NCBI GenBank assembly: GCA_017515325.1
Contig: JAFWGA010000049.1
Location: 1 to 64,000 of the forward strand
DNA: 64,000 nucleotides
DNA from: Blautia sp.
GTDB taxonomy: Bacteria > Bacillota > Clostridia > Lachnospirales > Lachnospiraceae
Direction: 5' to 3'
Both the position numbers and the translations under genes were made by a program. Each line of letters opens with the position of its first letter. The stretch's first letter is position 1. A model generated the notes under the pieces. That model ran no database searches and was not told the DNA's origin. It worked only from the letters and a program-made list of their open reading frames with translations. Of this stretch, positions 16,967 through 25,226 are shown piece by piece.

Positions 16967-17788
16967 ATGAAGAAGATGTTCTGGAGATTGCTGTTTATCG
17001 TTTCCCTTTTGTGTATGACTACAATCTCTGTGACAGCTGCCTCAGGCGGGTCTGTAGTGGAGGAAATCCAGGAAAACGGGGTATTGAAGGTCGGGACAGC
17101 AGGCGATTACCAGCCCATGTCCTATCTGGATCCTGAGACAGACACCTATGTTGGATTTGACGCAGAGCTGGCAGAAGATCTGGCAGAATCCCTGGGTGTG
17201 AAAGTGGAATATGTAGAGACATCCTGGCCGACTCTGATGGAGGATACCCTGGCAGGAAAATTTGACCTGGCCATCTGTGGTATAACCATTACTGATGCAA
17301 GGAAGGAACAGGCATTGATGTCCGAGGGCTATCTTGGAAACGGGAAAACCGTTCTGTGCCGTGCAGAGGACGCGGATCAGTATGTCTCTCTGGAAGCCAT
17401 CAATCGTCCGGAAGTCCGTGTGATGGAGAATCCCGGTGGACTGAATGAAAAATTCGCCCGCGAAAACCTTCCGGATGCCACTTTGCTGATCCATGACATC
17501 AATCAGGAGATCCCAGGCCTGGTCGCCTCCGGTGAGGCGGACGTTATGATCACGGAGATTATGGAGGCTGGCTATTACGTGGGACAGGATGAGAGGCTTG
17601 CGGCGCCGCTTATCTATGAACCGTTTACACATGGGGAGCTTGGCGTGCTTATGCCGAAAGGCTCTGAAGACCTGCTTGAATATGTGAATGAATTCCTGGA
17701 AGAGGAAAAAGCGAATGGCAGGATCGATGAACTGGCGGAAGAATATATCTATCGCTATATCGAAGACGAACAGGATGAAGCCGCGTAA
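16967..17788 (+). CDS. Secreted family-3 solute-binding-fold protein resembling cyclohexadienyl dehydratase (PheC)
   Basis: 273 residues from ATG 16967, preceded by AAAGGAG; the frame is open further up without a good start signal. Signal peptide MKKMFWRLLFIVSLLCMTT ends near VTAA. Motifs GVLKVGTAGDYQPMSY, GFDAELAEDLAESLGVKVE, SWPTLMEDTLAGKFDLAI, NPGGLNEKFAR and ADVMITEIMEA follow the pattern of PheC-type cyclohexadienyl dehydratases rather than plain amino-acid-binding proteins; PheC forms phenylpyruvate from prephenate outside the cytoplasm. No permease or ATPase adjoins it, which also argues against a transporter part. Substrate and activity are unproven. A helix-turn-helix gene follows after 14 bases, probably in the same transcript. 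Confidence 0.7.
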   Translation: MKKMFWRLLFIVSLLCMTTISVTAASGGSVVEEIQENGVLKVGTAGDYQPMSYLDPETDTYVGFDAELAEDLAESLGVKVEYVETSWPTLMEDTLAGKFDLAICGITITDARKEQALMSEGYLGNGKTVLCRAEDADQYVSLEAINRPEVRVMENPGGLNEKFARENLPDATLLIHDINQEIPGLVASGEADVMITEIMEAGYYVGQDERLAAPLIYEPFTHGELGVLMPKGSEDLLEYVNEFLEEEKANGRIDELAEEYIYRYIEDEQDEAA

Positions 17789-17802
17789 AGAGGAGAAAGA
17801 AC

Positions 17803-18396
17803 ATGACAAATCAGGAATTTCAGGAGATCAGGGAATCTCTGGGACTGACCAGGAAGGAGCTGGCAACGAAGCTTGATATAACACCTTTGCTGCTGGGACG
17901 GTATGAAAAAGGCAGCAGCACGATACCGGAAGCGGTGGCGAAGAAAATAGAAGAAATGGTAACGCCCAGGCAAACTGACGAGGACTTGGACGTCCCCACA
18001 CTTGTAAAAAAGATAAGGGAGTCGCTGGATCTTTCTCTTGGCGCTTTCGGCCAGCTTCTCGGTGTGAGCAGGACGGCGATCTCAAATTATGAGAGTGGAC
18101 GCAGCAAACCAAAGGAAGAGGTGTTGAAGAGGATAAAGGAGCTTGCAGCCTCTGGGGCCGGGGCAGCTCTTGATCTACCGGATCCCCTTGCTGGACTGGA
18201 AACTGTAGCGAGTGATAAGAAGAAGGGCAGAAAGCAGCCGATGATCTTCGTCCAATCCCAGTTTGGCGGGACAATTTCACAGGAGGAGGTCTTGAACCGT
18301 ATTCCCTCTGATGCGGAATCCGTCTATATAAAGCCTGCGGATAACAAGGCATATTGGGTACGTGGCAAAGAAAACGGATCTGTAAACCTGTGGTGA
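17803..18396 (+). CDS. Transcriptional regulator with two XRE helix-turn-helix domains and a DUF6465 tail
   Basis: 197 residues. The first XRE-type HTH (about 5-50: ESLGLTRKELATKLDITPLL, GRYEKGSS) is followed by a second (about 66-110: SLGAFGQLLGVSRTAISNYE, SGRSKPKEEVL). A Lys-rich linker leads to a C-terminal 50-residue domain (IFVQSQFGGTISQEEVLNRI, ending YWVRGKENGSVNLW) that fits DUF6465, common in Lachnospiraceae proteins. Two HTH units in one chain may allow monomeric binding to a bipartite operator. AGGAGAAAGAAC precedes ATG 17803. It is likely co-expressed with the PheC-like gene, and two hairpins follow. Confidence 0.75.
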   Translation: MTNQEFQEIRESLGLTRKELATKLDITPLLLGRYEKGSSTIPEAVAKKIEEMVTPRQTDEDLDVPTLVKKIRESLDLSLGAFGQLLGVSRTAISNYESGRSKPKEEVLKRIKELAASGAGAALDLPDPLAGLETVASDKKKGRKQPMIFVQSQFGGTISQEEVLNRIPSDAESVYIKPADNKAYWVRGKENGSVNLW

Positions 18397-18402
18397 AAAA
18401 CC

Positions 18403-18479
18403 CCATGTGTTGTTGCCCTTGACAACACGTGGTTCAAGAATAGGGCAGAGAGTCGGCAAAGCCACTCTCTGCCCTATTT
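18403..18479. terminator. Two hairpins between convergent genes
   Basis: Hairpin 1: CCATGTGTTGT (18403-18413) with ACAACACGTGG (18422-18432). Hairpin 2: AATAGGGCAGAGAGT (18439) with ACTCTCTGCCCTATT. They sit between the HTH regulator (plus) and the histidine kinase (minus) and could stop both transcripts. Hairpin 2 resembles one half of the 95-bp repeat at 9583 and 32986. Confidence 0.6.
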
Positions 18480-18516
18480 CAGCTTTACAGAAGATTCTTG
18501 TTCTGAGATAAAGGCT

Positions 18517-20775
18517 TTAAAGCAATCTGCCAAGCAGAGAAATCAGCTGACCGATATCCACTGGCTTTGACAGATGTGCGTTCATGCCTGCCTGCAGGCA
18601 TTGCCTGACGTCCTCTTCAAAGGCGTTGGCTGTGAGGGCGATGATGGGGATGGTCCTCGCGTCCGGCCGGTTCAGCCTTCGGATTTCCTGGGTGGCAGCC
18701 AATCCGTCCATGACAGGCATTCGCATGTCCATAAGGATAGCGCAAAAATGTCCCTCTTCGCTTTGATCAAACATTTCTACGGCACGTTTTCCGCTTTCTG
18801 CCCATTCAGTGGTAATCTCCTCCATCTCAAGCAAATCAGCCATGATCTCGTAGTTCAGTTCCATATCCTCGGCAATCAGAACATGAAGTCCGGCAAGGGA
18901 AAGACTCATCTCGAACGCATCAACAGGTTCTGAGACAGGAACATGATTTGCCGGCTGAAGAGGAATATTTAATACGAAGGTTGTGCCCTGGCCTTTTTCA
19001 CTCTCAACCTCGATTCTGCCACCCATCAGATCGACCATTTTTTTGGTGATTGCCATACCAAGGCCGCTTCCGCCGTAACGATTGGTGCTGGTGGCGTCCT
19101 CCTGTGCAAAGGGCTCGAAGAGCTTGGGGATAAAGGCGGCATCCATACCGATGCCGGTATCCTTGATGGTGAAACGCAGGTTCTTGGTGATGTCGTCCAC
19201 ATCTGTTTGTTCCACGGCAAAGGTGACAGTGCCGGGAGCATCAGTGAATTTTACGGCATTGCCCAGGATATTGATAATCACCTGCTTCAGCCGCAGGTCA
19301 TCCCCAATGAAGTATTCATCCAAAGGCTCGATCTGTCTGCAGACAAAATAAAGCCCTTTATCCTCGCATTGGCCGCATACGATGATATTGATCTGCTCCA
19401 GCATTTCCCGGAAAAAGAACTCCTCTTTCTTCAGCTCCATACGCCCGGATTCAATACGACTCATATCCAGAATGTCGTTGATCAGAGACAGGAGGTGGCG
19501 TGCGCTGGAACCGATTTTTTCCAGCTCATCACGGGTATGCTGGGTAAGATTGGGCTCACGCAAAGCGATGTTGTCCAGACCGATGATCGCGTTCATCGGA
19601 GTGCGGATCTCATGGCTCATGGAACTAAGGAAGGATGTCTTCGCTGCGTTGGCTTCTTCGGCTTTCAGTAAAGCGTCAGAAAGGGCTCGATTCTGTTCCA
19701 TTGCCTCCCTTGTCTGCCGATCCACGTTGGAAAAGCCTACTCCGATGGCATGTACGATGTGGTCCTCGCGATCTTCGATGGTACGGACACCTGCGATTCG
19801 CAGCATTTCGTATTCCTCCACCCCATCCTTATCGGTCAGATAACGGAGGGAAATCATCGCTTCCTTTGCCAGCCCGGCACATATGTTTTCCGGTTTGATG
19901 AACTGAAGAAAGGCCTCTTTATCTGCTTCAACCACATAGTGTTCGGCATATCGGGTAAACCCCTCCAAAAAAGGAAATTCCTGGCCTTCCCTGGGCTTAT
20001 CTGCAGAAGCGTTTCCGCTGGTCCTCACGCAAACACACTCATTTTCATCGAGATTGGCATAGTAGATACTTCTGTAATCCGCCGCCATGGCTGTGATCAT
20101 GCCGGAAAGAATTTCACGATCCTGTTCTCCCATGTAGATCAGGACAACGGAAATGGCGGCGCACGTCCACGTCCCGGGCATACCGGTCTGAAACAGACTG
20201 ACGATTGATCCGATGACGGGGATCAGATAGAACTTGAGCAGCTTATTGATGTCGCGGTATGGGATGCGGTTATCATGGCGGATCAGCTTTATCAGGATAT
20301 GCACAAAGGAGAACAGCATAGTACCGTAGGCGCCGATGAACTGCACCCAATAATAAGAACTGTGCAGATAGATGTTTTCGGGGGAGACAGTAAAAATCCA
20401 GCCGGTCCGGATAGAGATCAGGTTGAGAATGATGAAGAAAACACCGGGGCTCAGGACTAAGGCCTGGATCCCCTTCGTGACCTGATACCCCATGGTTTCC
20501 AGCACATACAGATACCATAGACAGCCAATGAGGACGCCTACACCCAAATACAGGGCGTTGATGATGAGATTCAGGGGAATTGCGCCTGGAAAGATGCGGC
20601 CCTCGATCAGTACCCACAGGATATCCAGAACCAGAAGAAAGATGATACCATAGGATGTCGTCCTGAACAGAATGCGGTCCTTCTGCTGATTGACACTTTT
20701 ATGGCTCTGATAGGTTATGGTACAGAGCAGGAGAAGGCAGAGGGCATCGAGCTCTATATGAATGGCAGGGGACAT
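18517..20775 (-). CDS. Hybrid sensor histidine kinase with receiver domain
   Basis: 752 residues. About seven or eight N-terminal membrane helices (1-230, starting IELDALCLLLLCTIT) form the sensor. A PAS-like region follows (about 250-365), then HisKA with SHEIRTPMNAIIGLD (phospho-accepting His near 388), the HATPase domain (ILGNAVKFT, DTGIGMD, GSGLGMAI), and a C-terminal receiver with ILMDMRMPVMDG (phospho-acceptor Asp near 683). It passes phosphate His to Asp internally and then probably to a separate HPt and regulator not seen here. The signal is unknown. It is transcribed convergently with the HTH regulator and divergently from the GntR operon. Confidence 0.9.
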   Translation of the reverse strand: MSPAIHIELDALCLLLLCTITYQSHKSVNQQKDRILFRTTSYGIIFLLVLDILWVLIEGRIFPGAIPLNLIINALYLGVGVLIGCLWYLYVLETMGYQVTKGIQALVLSPGVFFIILNLISIRTGWIFTVSPENIYLHSSYYWVQFIGAYGTMLFSFVHILIKLIRHDNRIPYRDINKLLKFYLIPVIGSIVSLFQTGMPGTWTCAAISVVLIYMGEQDREILSGMITAMAADYRSIYYANLDENECVCVRTSGNASADKPREGQEFPFLEGFTRYAEHYVVEADKEAFLQFIKPENICAGLAKEAMISLRYLTDKDGVEEYEMLRIAGVRTIEDREDHIVHAIGVGFSNVDRQTREAMEQNRALSDALLKAEEANAAKTSFLSSMSHEIRTPMNAIIGLDNIALREPNLTQHTRDELEKIGSSARHLLSLINDILDMSRIESGRMELKKEEFFFREMLEQINIIVCGQCEDKGLYFVCRQIEPLDEYFIGDDLRLKQVIINILGNAVKFTDAPGTVTFAVEQTDVDDITKNLRFTIKDTGIGMDAAFIPKLFEPFAQEDATSTNRYGGSGLGMAITKKMVDLMGGRIEVESEKGQGTTFVLNIPLQPANHVPVSEPVDAFEMSLSLAGLHVLIAEDMELNYEIMADLLEMEEITTEWAESGKRAVEMFDQSEEGHFCAILMDMRMPVMDGLAATQEIRRLNRPDARTIPIIALTANAFEEDVRQCLQAGMNAHLSKPVDIGQLISLLGRLL

Positions 20776-20956
20776 AAAAAACTCCTTGTATCGTAAAGAT
20801 AGGGCTGTTGTGTTCTATTGGGAAGGATACACTAAATGATATTTTGTGTCAATAGGAAGGGCTCTGGCCACGGCAATGACAGTGCCTTAGGGGACAGGCG
20901 AAGGCTCCTGTCGCTGTATGAAAGGTGAGCCTGATTTTTTTTTTTTTTTTTTGAAA

Positions 20957-21003
20957 AACAGTATATAACAGTTGACAACAGTTATGCACTGTTATATACT
21001 GTT
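20957..21003 (+). promoter_or_regulatory. Promoter overlapped by a perfect 16-bp inverted repeat (probable GntR operator)
   Basis: AACAGTATATAACAGT (20957-20972) and its exact reverse complement ACTGTTATATACTGTT (20988-21003) flank 15 bases. Within the same block lie TTGACA (20972-20977), a 17-base spacer and TATACT (20995-21000). The -35 abuts the left arm and the -10 lies inside the right arm, so a bound dimer would shut the promoter. The YtrA-type GntR gene 48 bases downstream is the obvious binder (inference). An 18-T tract (20935-20952) lies just upstream. Confidence 0.75.
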
Positions 21004-21050
21004 TACAACAGAAGAGGAGACAAAATTGTTTCCCAGGGGGGAGGTGAAAA

Positions 21051-21425
21051 ATGCATATCATATTAAACAATTCCTCGATGGTACCGATCTATGAACAGCT
21101 TATGGATCAGGTGAAAAATGAGATCATAAGCGGCGAACTAAAGGAGAATGAAGTACTCCCCTCTGTCAGAGCACTTGCGGGAGAGCTTCGGATCAGCTCC
21201 TTGACAGTGAAAAAGGCCTATGACAAGCTTGAGGAGGAAGGATTTGTCGTCACAGTTCACGGAAAGGGCACATACGTTGCCGCAACCGACCGCTCCCTTG
21301 CTATGGAGGCCAGGAGAAAGCTGGTGGAGGACGATCTTTCAGCGGCCATAAGCAAGGCAAAGAACGTGGGCTTTAAAAAAGAAGAGATTCTTGAAATCGT
21401 TGCACTGATTTTGGAGGACTACTGA
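21051..21425 (+). CDS. GntR-family repressor, YtrA subfamily
   Basis: 124 residues, the short YtrA layout: a winged HTH (PIYEQLMDQVKNEIISGELK, VLPSVRALAGELRISSLTVK, KGTYVAA) and a roughly 45-residue helical tail instead of a large ligand domain. YtrA-type repressors usually control the ABC exporter genes in their own operon and often respond to cell-wall-active compounds. Here the ABC ATPase start codon overlaps its stop by one base. The operator on its promoter suggests autoregulation. Ribosome site GGGGGGAGG. Confidence 0.9.
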   Translation: MHIILNNSSMVPIYEQLMDQVKNEIISGELKENEVLPSVRALAGELRISSLTVKKAYDKLEEEGFVVTVHGKGTYVAATDRSLAMEARRKLVEDDLSAAISKAKNVGFKKEEILEIVALILEDY

Positions 21426-22267
21426 TGGTAAAGATTGAAAATCTCATCAAAAACTATGGTGATTTCCGGCTGGATGTGTCCATGGAAATCCTGGAGGGAA
21501 GGGTAACAGGCATCGTAGGAAAAAACGGAGCAGGAAAGAGTACCATCATCAAAGCGATTCTGGGGCTGATCAGACCTGATGGCGGAAAGGTAACGATAGG
21601 AGGGAAAGACATCGCTCAGCTCACTGTCGCTGATAAAGAGAAAATGGGCGTGGCCTTGTCCGATTCGGGCTTCAGCAGTTACTTAAGTGCTGAGGACATT
21701 ATCAGGATTCTTCGGAAAATGTACCGGTTCTTTGACGAATCATTTTTCCGGGCATACTGTTCGCAGCAGAGGCTGCCCATGAATAAACCCTTAAAGGACT
21801 TTTCAACCGGAATGAAGGCAAAGATCCGCGTACTTACGGCGATCAGCCACAGGGCGGATCTGCTGATCATGGATGAACCCACTGCGGGCCTGGACGTTGA
21901 GGCGAGAAATGATATCCTTGACCTGCTAAGAGAGTATCTGTCGAAGAATGACAATGGCTCGATCCTTCTTACATCTCACATTTCTACGGATCTTGAGGGA
22001 CTATGCGACGACATATACCTGATCAATGACGGCAGGGTCATTCTTCACGAGGATACCGATGCCATCCTCGGAAGGTACGGAATATTGAAGGTTGATGGGA
22101 AAGCCTATGACAGTCTGGACAAGAGCTACATTATCGGGACGAAAAAAACCGCTTTTGGTTATACCTGCTTTACCAATGAAAAGCAGTTTTATCTGGAGAA
22201 TTATCCGGGAATCGTCATTGAAAACGGTAGTATTGATGATCTTATTCTCATGATGACAGGAGACTGA
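21425..22267 (+). CDS. ABC transporter ATP-binding protein (YtrB-like)
   Basis: 280 residues. Walker A GKNGAGKSTI, Walker B LLIMDEPTAGLD and the switch SILLTSHIS are intact. The signature loop is FSTGMKAK rather than LSGGQ, a common variant in this exporter class. It is the energising subunit of a small export complex with the ABC-2 membrane protein that follows. Its start overlaps the GntR stop (TGATG), so translation is coupled. The C-terminal 80 residues form an added domain. Substrate unknown; drug or bacitracin-like stress is typical of the family. Confidence 0.9.
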   Translation: MVKIENLIKNYGDFRLDVSMEILEGRVTGIVGKNGAGKSTIIKAILGLIRPDGGKVTIGGKDIAQLTVADKEKMGVALSDSGFSSYLSAEDIIRILRKMYRFFDESFFRAYCSQQRLPMNKPLKDFSTGMKAKIRVLTAISHRADLLIMDEPTAGLDVEARNDILDLLREYLSKNDNGSILLTSHISTDLEGLCDDIYLINDGRVILHEDTDAILGRYGILKVDGKAYDSLDKSYIIGTKKTAFGYTCFTNEKQFYLENYPGIVIENGSIDDLILMMTGD

Positions 22268-22333
22268 TTCTGTCGCCATTTGTTATCCGAAGGTGGATTG
22301 CCAGGCTGGCAGACAGGTACGAAGAGGGGGAAA

Positions 22334-22993
22334 ATGAATATGAGCGGATTGTTAGAGAAGGATTTACGGCTGACGGTGAAAAGAAAGCAGACACTGGTTA
22401 TTTTTGTCTTTATGGCATTGATCATGGGAATTTCCACAGAGGGTACTTTTATTATCGGCTACCTCGTCATGCTGGGGATTATCCTTGCCATAGGCTCAAT
22501 CAGCTACGATGAATATGACAACGGTTTTGCCTTTCTCATGACCCTGCCTGTAAAAAGAAAGACTTATGTTCTGGAGAAATATCTGTTTTGTGCGGGCATG
22601 AGCGCTGTTTCATGGATTGTTGCCGTGATCGTGTCATTTGTCCTGGAAACGGTGCGGGGCAATGCTGTCAGCCTGGCAGAAGAGCTGCCCATGATGCTGA
22701 TGATTGTCCCCATGATGATGACGATGGCAGCGATCATGATTCCGCTTCAGCTCAGGTTCGGTGCGGAGAAAAGCAGAATCGTTCTCTTTGTGATATTTGG
22801 GGCTGTGATCGCGGGCAGTTTTTTCATGAAAAGACTGGTAACTCCGGAAGAAAGCAGTTTGCAAAGACTGGCAATGAAGCTGGAGGGTCTTTCTCCTGCG
22901 CTGGGGCTTGCTGTTTCCTTTGGCATCTGTCTTGTCCTTTGCAGCATTTCATATCTCTGCAGTGTGAAGGTGATGGAAAGAAAGGAGTTTTAG
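22334..22993 (+). CDS. ABC-2 type membrane protein (ABC2_membrane_5-like)
   Basis: 219 residues from ATG 22334, preceded by GAGGGGGAAA. Six membrane segments, starting TLVIFVFMALIMGI. The early motif SISYDEYDNGFAFLMTLPVK, ending with KRKTYVLEKY, is characteristic of the ABC-2 permeases that follow YtrA-type regulators. It forms the membrane part of the exporter with the preceding ATPase. It is the last gene of the operon; a strong terminator lies 58 bases beyond. Confidence 0.85.
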   Translation: MNMSGLLEKDLRLTVKRKQTLVIFVFMALIMGISTEGTFIIGYLVMLGIILAIGSISYDEYDNGFAFLMTLPVKRKTYVLEKYLFCAGMSAVSWIVAVIVSFVLETVRGNAVSLAEELPMMLMIVPMMMTMAAIMIPLQLRFGAEKSRIVLFVIFGAVIAGSFFMKRLVTPEESSLQRLAMKLEGLSPALGLAVSFGICLVLCSISYLCSVKVMERKEF

Positions 22994-23050
22994 AGTGATT
23001 GCACCCTGAATGAGTTAAAGTCCGATGGAGTTTCTGGGGAATATGAGAGT

Positions 23051-23102
23051 CCGGTTGGCTGCCTTCTCTGCGAACAGGAAAGCAGCTGGCCGGGCTTTTT
23101 TG
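23051..23102 (+). terminator. Rho-independent terminator after the GntR-ABC operon
   Basis: CCGGTTGGCTGC (23051-23062) pairs with GCAGCTGGCCGG (from 23082) through 12 positions including three G-U pairs, followed by a T-rich GGGCTTTTTT. Confidence 0.65.
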
Positions 23103-23155
23103 CTTATCCCAGAGCCGCATTATGAGTTTTTCAGACTAATGTGCAGACAAGAAAA

Positions 23156-23227
23156 TCGACCGAAAGTCGAAAAAATGATTGACAAATCCTGAAATGAAGC
23201 CTATACTGAAAACAGACCAATAGTCGA
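23156..23227 (+). promoter_or_regulatory. Promoter flanked by two TetR-type half-palindromes
   Basis: TTGACA (23179-23184), 17-base spacer, TATACT (23202-23207). Immediately upstream is TCGACCGAAAGTCGA (23156-23170), and downstream GACCAATAGTCGA (23215-23227). Both share GAC-N5-GTC, so one protein could bind both sides of the promoter. The TetR gene starting at 23242 is the likely binder. Confidence 0.65.
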
Positions 23228-23241
23228 TAAGGGGGGATGAG

Positions 23242-23838
23242 ATGAAAAAGGGAGAGAGAAGAAAATTTGAACTCCTACAGATCGCATATAAGATGTTTCT
23301 TACCCGTGGGTATGAGAATACGAGTGTGGACGAGATCATCGAGGCAGCAGGTATCGCAAAGGGCACTTTTTATTATTATTTCAAAAGCAAAGAACAACTG
23401 CTTGAGGAAGTGATCGGGATGATGATTGAAGAGGAAGAACAGCAGGCAAGGCTGATGCTTCATTCAGATCAGCCGATTCCTCAGAAAATCATGGCCATAA
23501 TGGCAGCATTCCGCCCGACACAGGATGAACAGACGATAGGAGATGCGCTGAATCAGTTCGAGAATATCCTCATGCATGAAAAAATAAACCGGAAAATCAT
23601 CGATACCATCATCCCCATTCTGGCGGAAGTGGTGGAGGCGGGAGTACAGGAAGGTATTTTTTGCTGCGATCATATCCCGGAACGACTGAGAATCATCCTG
23701 ATTGTCAGCAATGGCCTGTTTGATGAGCACAGCCATTATTCCAAAGACGACATCACGGTGTTTGTCGATCTGATTGAAAAAATGCTTGGGGCGAAAAAAG
23801 GCACGATGGAATTTGTGAAGGAATTGATTCGATATTGA
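23242..23838 (+). CDS. TetR-family transcriptional regulator
   Basis: 198 residues. The N-terminal HTH has the standard TetR sequence pattern: AYKMFLTRGYENTSVDEIIE then AAGIAKGTFYYYFKSKEQLL. The rest is the helical ligand-binding and dimer domain, without a recognised ligand class. GGGGGG precedes ATG 23242. It is followed after 51 bases by an MFS exporter, the usual arrangement of a repressor and its drug pump. The matching GAC-N5-GTC sites around its promoter suggest autoregulation. Confidence 0.92.
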   Translation: MKKGERRKFELLQIAYKMFLTRGYENTSVDEIIEAAGIAKGTFYYYFKSKEQLLEEVIGMMIEEEEQQARLMLHSDQPIPQKIMAIMAAFRPTQDEQTIGDALNQFENILMHEKINRKIIDTIIPILAEVVEAGVQEGIFCCDHIPERLRIILIVSNGLFDEHSHYSKDDITVFVDLIEKMLGAKKGTMEFVKELIRY

Positions 23839-23889
23839 TTTGACCTGTGCGGTTACCGCACAGGGCGAAAGGTTGTGGAGGAGAGAGAA

Positions 23890-25152
23890 ATGTCTGACTC
23901 GATGAATAAAACAGGCAATTTCAGAAAATTTCTTTTGCTGTGGACGGGGGAGCTGATCTCTTCCATAGGAGGAGGACTTACCAGCTTTGGGCTTGGCGTG
24001 TATATCTTCCAGCAGACAGGGAGCGCAGCGAGTATGGCGCTCATAACGCTTCTTGGATTTCTTCCTACGCTCCTTCTGAGTGTTCCGGCCGGTGTTCTTG
24101 CGGATCGTTATGACAGGCGGCTTCTCATGATGATCGGGGATGGGTGCTCTGCGCTGGGAATCGTGTATATCCTGTTTTGTATGATGAGAGGAGGCGCTTC
24201 CCTGAACCAGATCTGCCTGGGCGTGAGTGTGAGCGCTGTGTTCTCCGCGCTCCTGGAGCCGTCCTTCCGGGCGACGATCACAGATCTTCTGACAAAGGAG
24301 GAATATGCAAAGGCAAGCGGCCTTGTCTCCCTTGCGGGAAGTGCCAGATACCTTTTTTCACCGGTTATCGCTGGTTTTTTGCTGACGGTGAGTGATGTGA
24401 AGCTTCTGCTTGTGATTGATATCTGTACCTTTTTCCTGACAGTTGTCAGTGCCGCGGTTGTCCGAAAGGGGATTCATTCGAATGTCACCGAGGAAAAAGA
24501 GTCATTTACCCAGAGTATCGCCGAAGGATGGCATGTCATATGCGCTAAAAGAGGAGTATTGCTGCTGGTGGCGATATCCTCGGCGGTCACTTTGTTCATG
24601 GGAATGTTCCAGATTCTGGCGGAACCGCTTATCCTCGCGTTTGCAGATGCCAAGACTCTTGGAGTGACAGAAACCATCTGCGCCTGTGGAATGCTTGTTT
24701 CGGGTCTTATCCTGGGAATCCGGGGCCTGAAGGGACACTATGTGAGGACACTCGGGATTTCGCTGATCCTGGCCGGAAGCTTTATGGTCGGATTCGGGGT
24801 ATTTGAAAATATTATCCCTCTGTGTGTGTCTGGCTTTCTTTTTTTCTCGACACTGCCCTTTGCCAACAGTTGCCTGGATTACCTGACGCGGACGAATATA
24901 GCGGATGAGGCTCAGGGAAGGGCGTGGGGGCTGATCGGCTTCCTCTCCCAGCTCGGATACGTGGTCGCTTATGCAGTTTCCGGTGCCGCCGCGGATGCTG
25001 TTGGAAGAATGGGAGGGCGTGGAGTCGGAAGAGGAGCGGCTGCCGTCATATTGACGGCAGGAGCCTGTCTTGCCGTGATAGCGGGACTCATTCTGGTTCC
25101 GAAGAGCATTCAGGAACTTGAAAATCCGTTGTCCTCATCGGATGGCAGCTGA
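23890..25152 (+). CDS. MFS transporter, probable drug or metabolite exporter
   Basis: 420 residues from ATG 23890 with GGAGGAGAG upstream; GTG 23875 is a weaker alternative. Twelve membrane segments are apparent. The loop 2-3 motif reads GVLADRYDRRLLM, the MFS motif A. The sequence resembles the MFS_3/EntS-like exporter group (LLLWTGELISSIGGGLTSFG at the N terminus). It is paired with the upstream TetR gene, so it probably exports a toxic compound sensed by it. Confidence 0.88.
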   Translation: MSDSMNKTGNFRKFLLLWTGELISSIGGGLTSFGLGVYIFQQTGSAASMALITLLGFLPTLLLSVPAGVLADRYDRRLLMMIGDGCSALGIVYILFCMMRGGASLNQICLGVSVSAVFSALLEPSFRATITDLLTKEEYAKASGLVSLAGSARYLFSPVIAGFLLTVSDVKLLLVIDICTFFLTVVSAAVVRKGIHSNVTEEKESFTQSIAEGWHVICAKRGVLLLVAISSAVTLFMGMFQILAEPLILAFADAKTLGVTETICACGMLVSGLILGIRGLKGHYVRTLGISLILAGSFMVGFGVFENIIPLCVSGFLFFSTLPFANSCLDYLTRTNIADEAQGRAWGLIGFLSQLGYVVAYAVSGAAADAVGRMGGRGVGRGAAAVILTAGACLAVIAGLILVPKSIQELENPLSSSDGS

Positions 25153-25226
25153 TGGACGGAATATTCTGTTTGCTATAGTACTATAATACTTATGCAAATT
25201 CTATTCATACGAAAGGATGGCTGATT

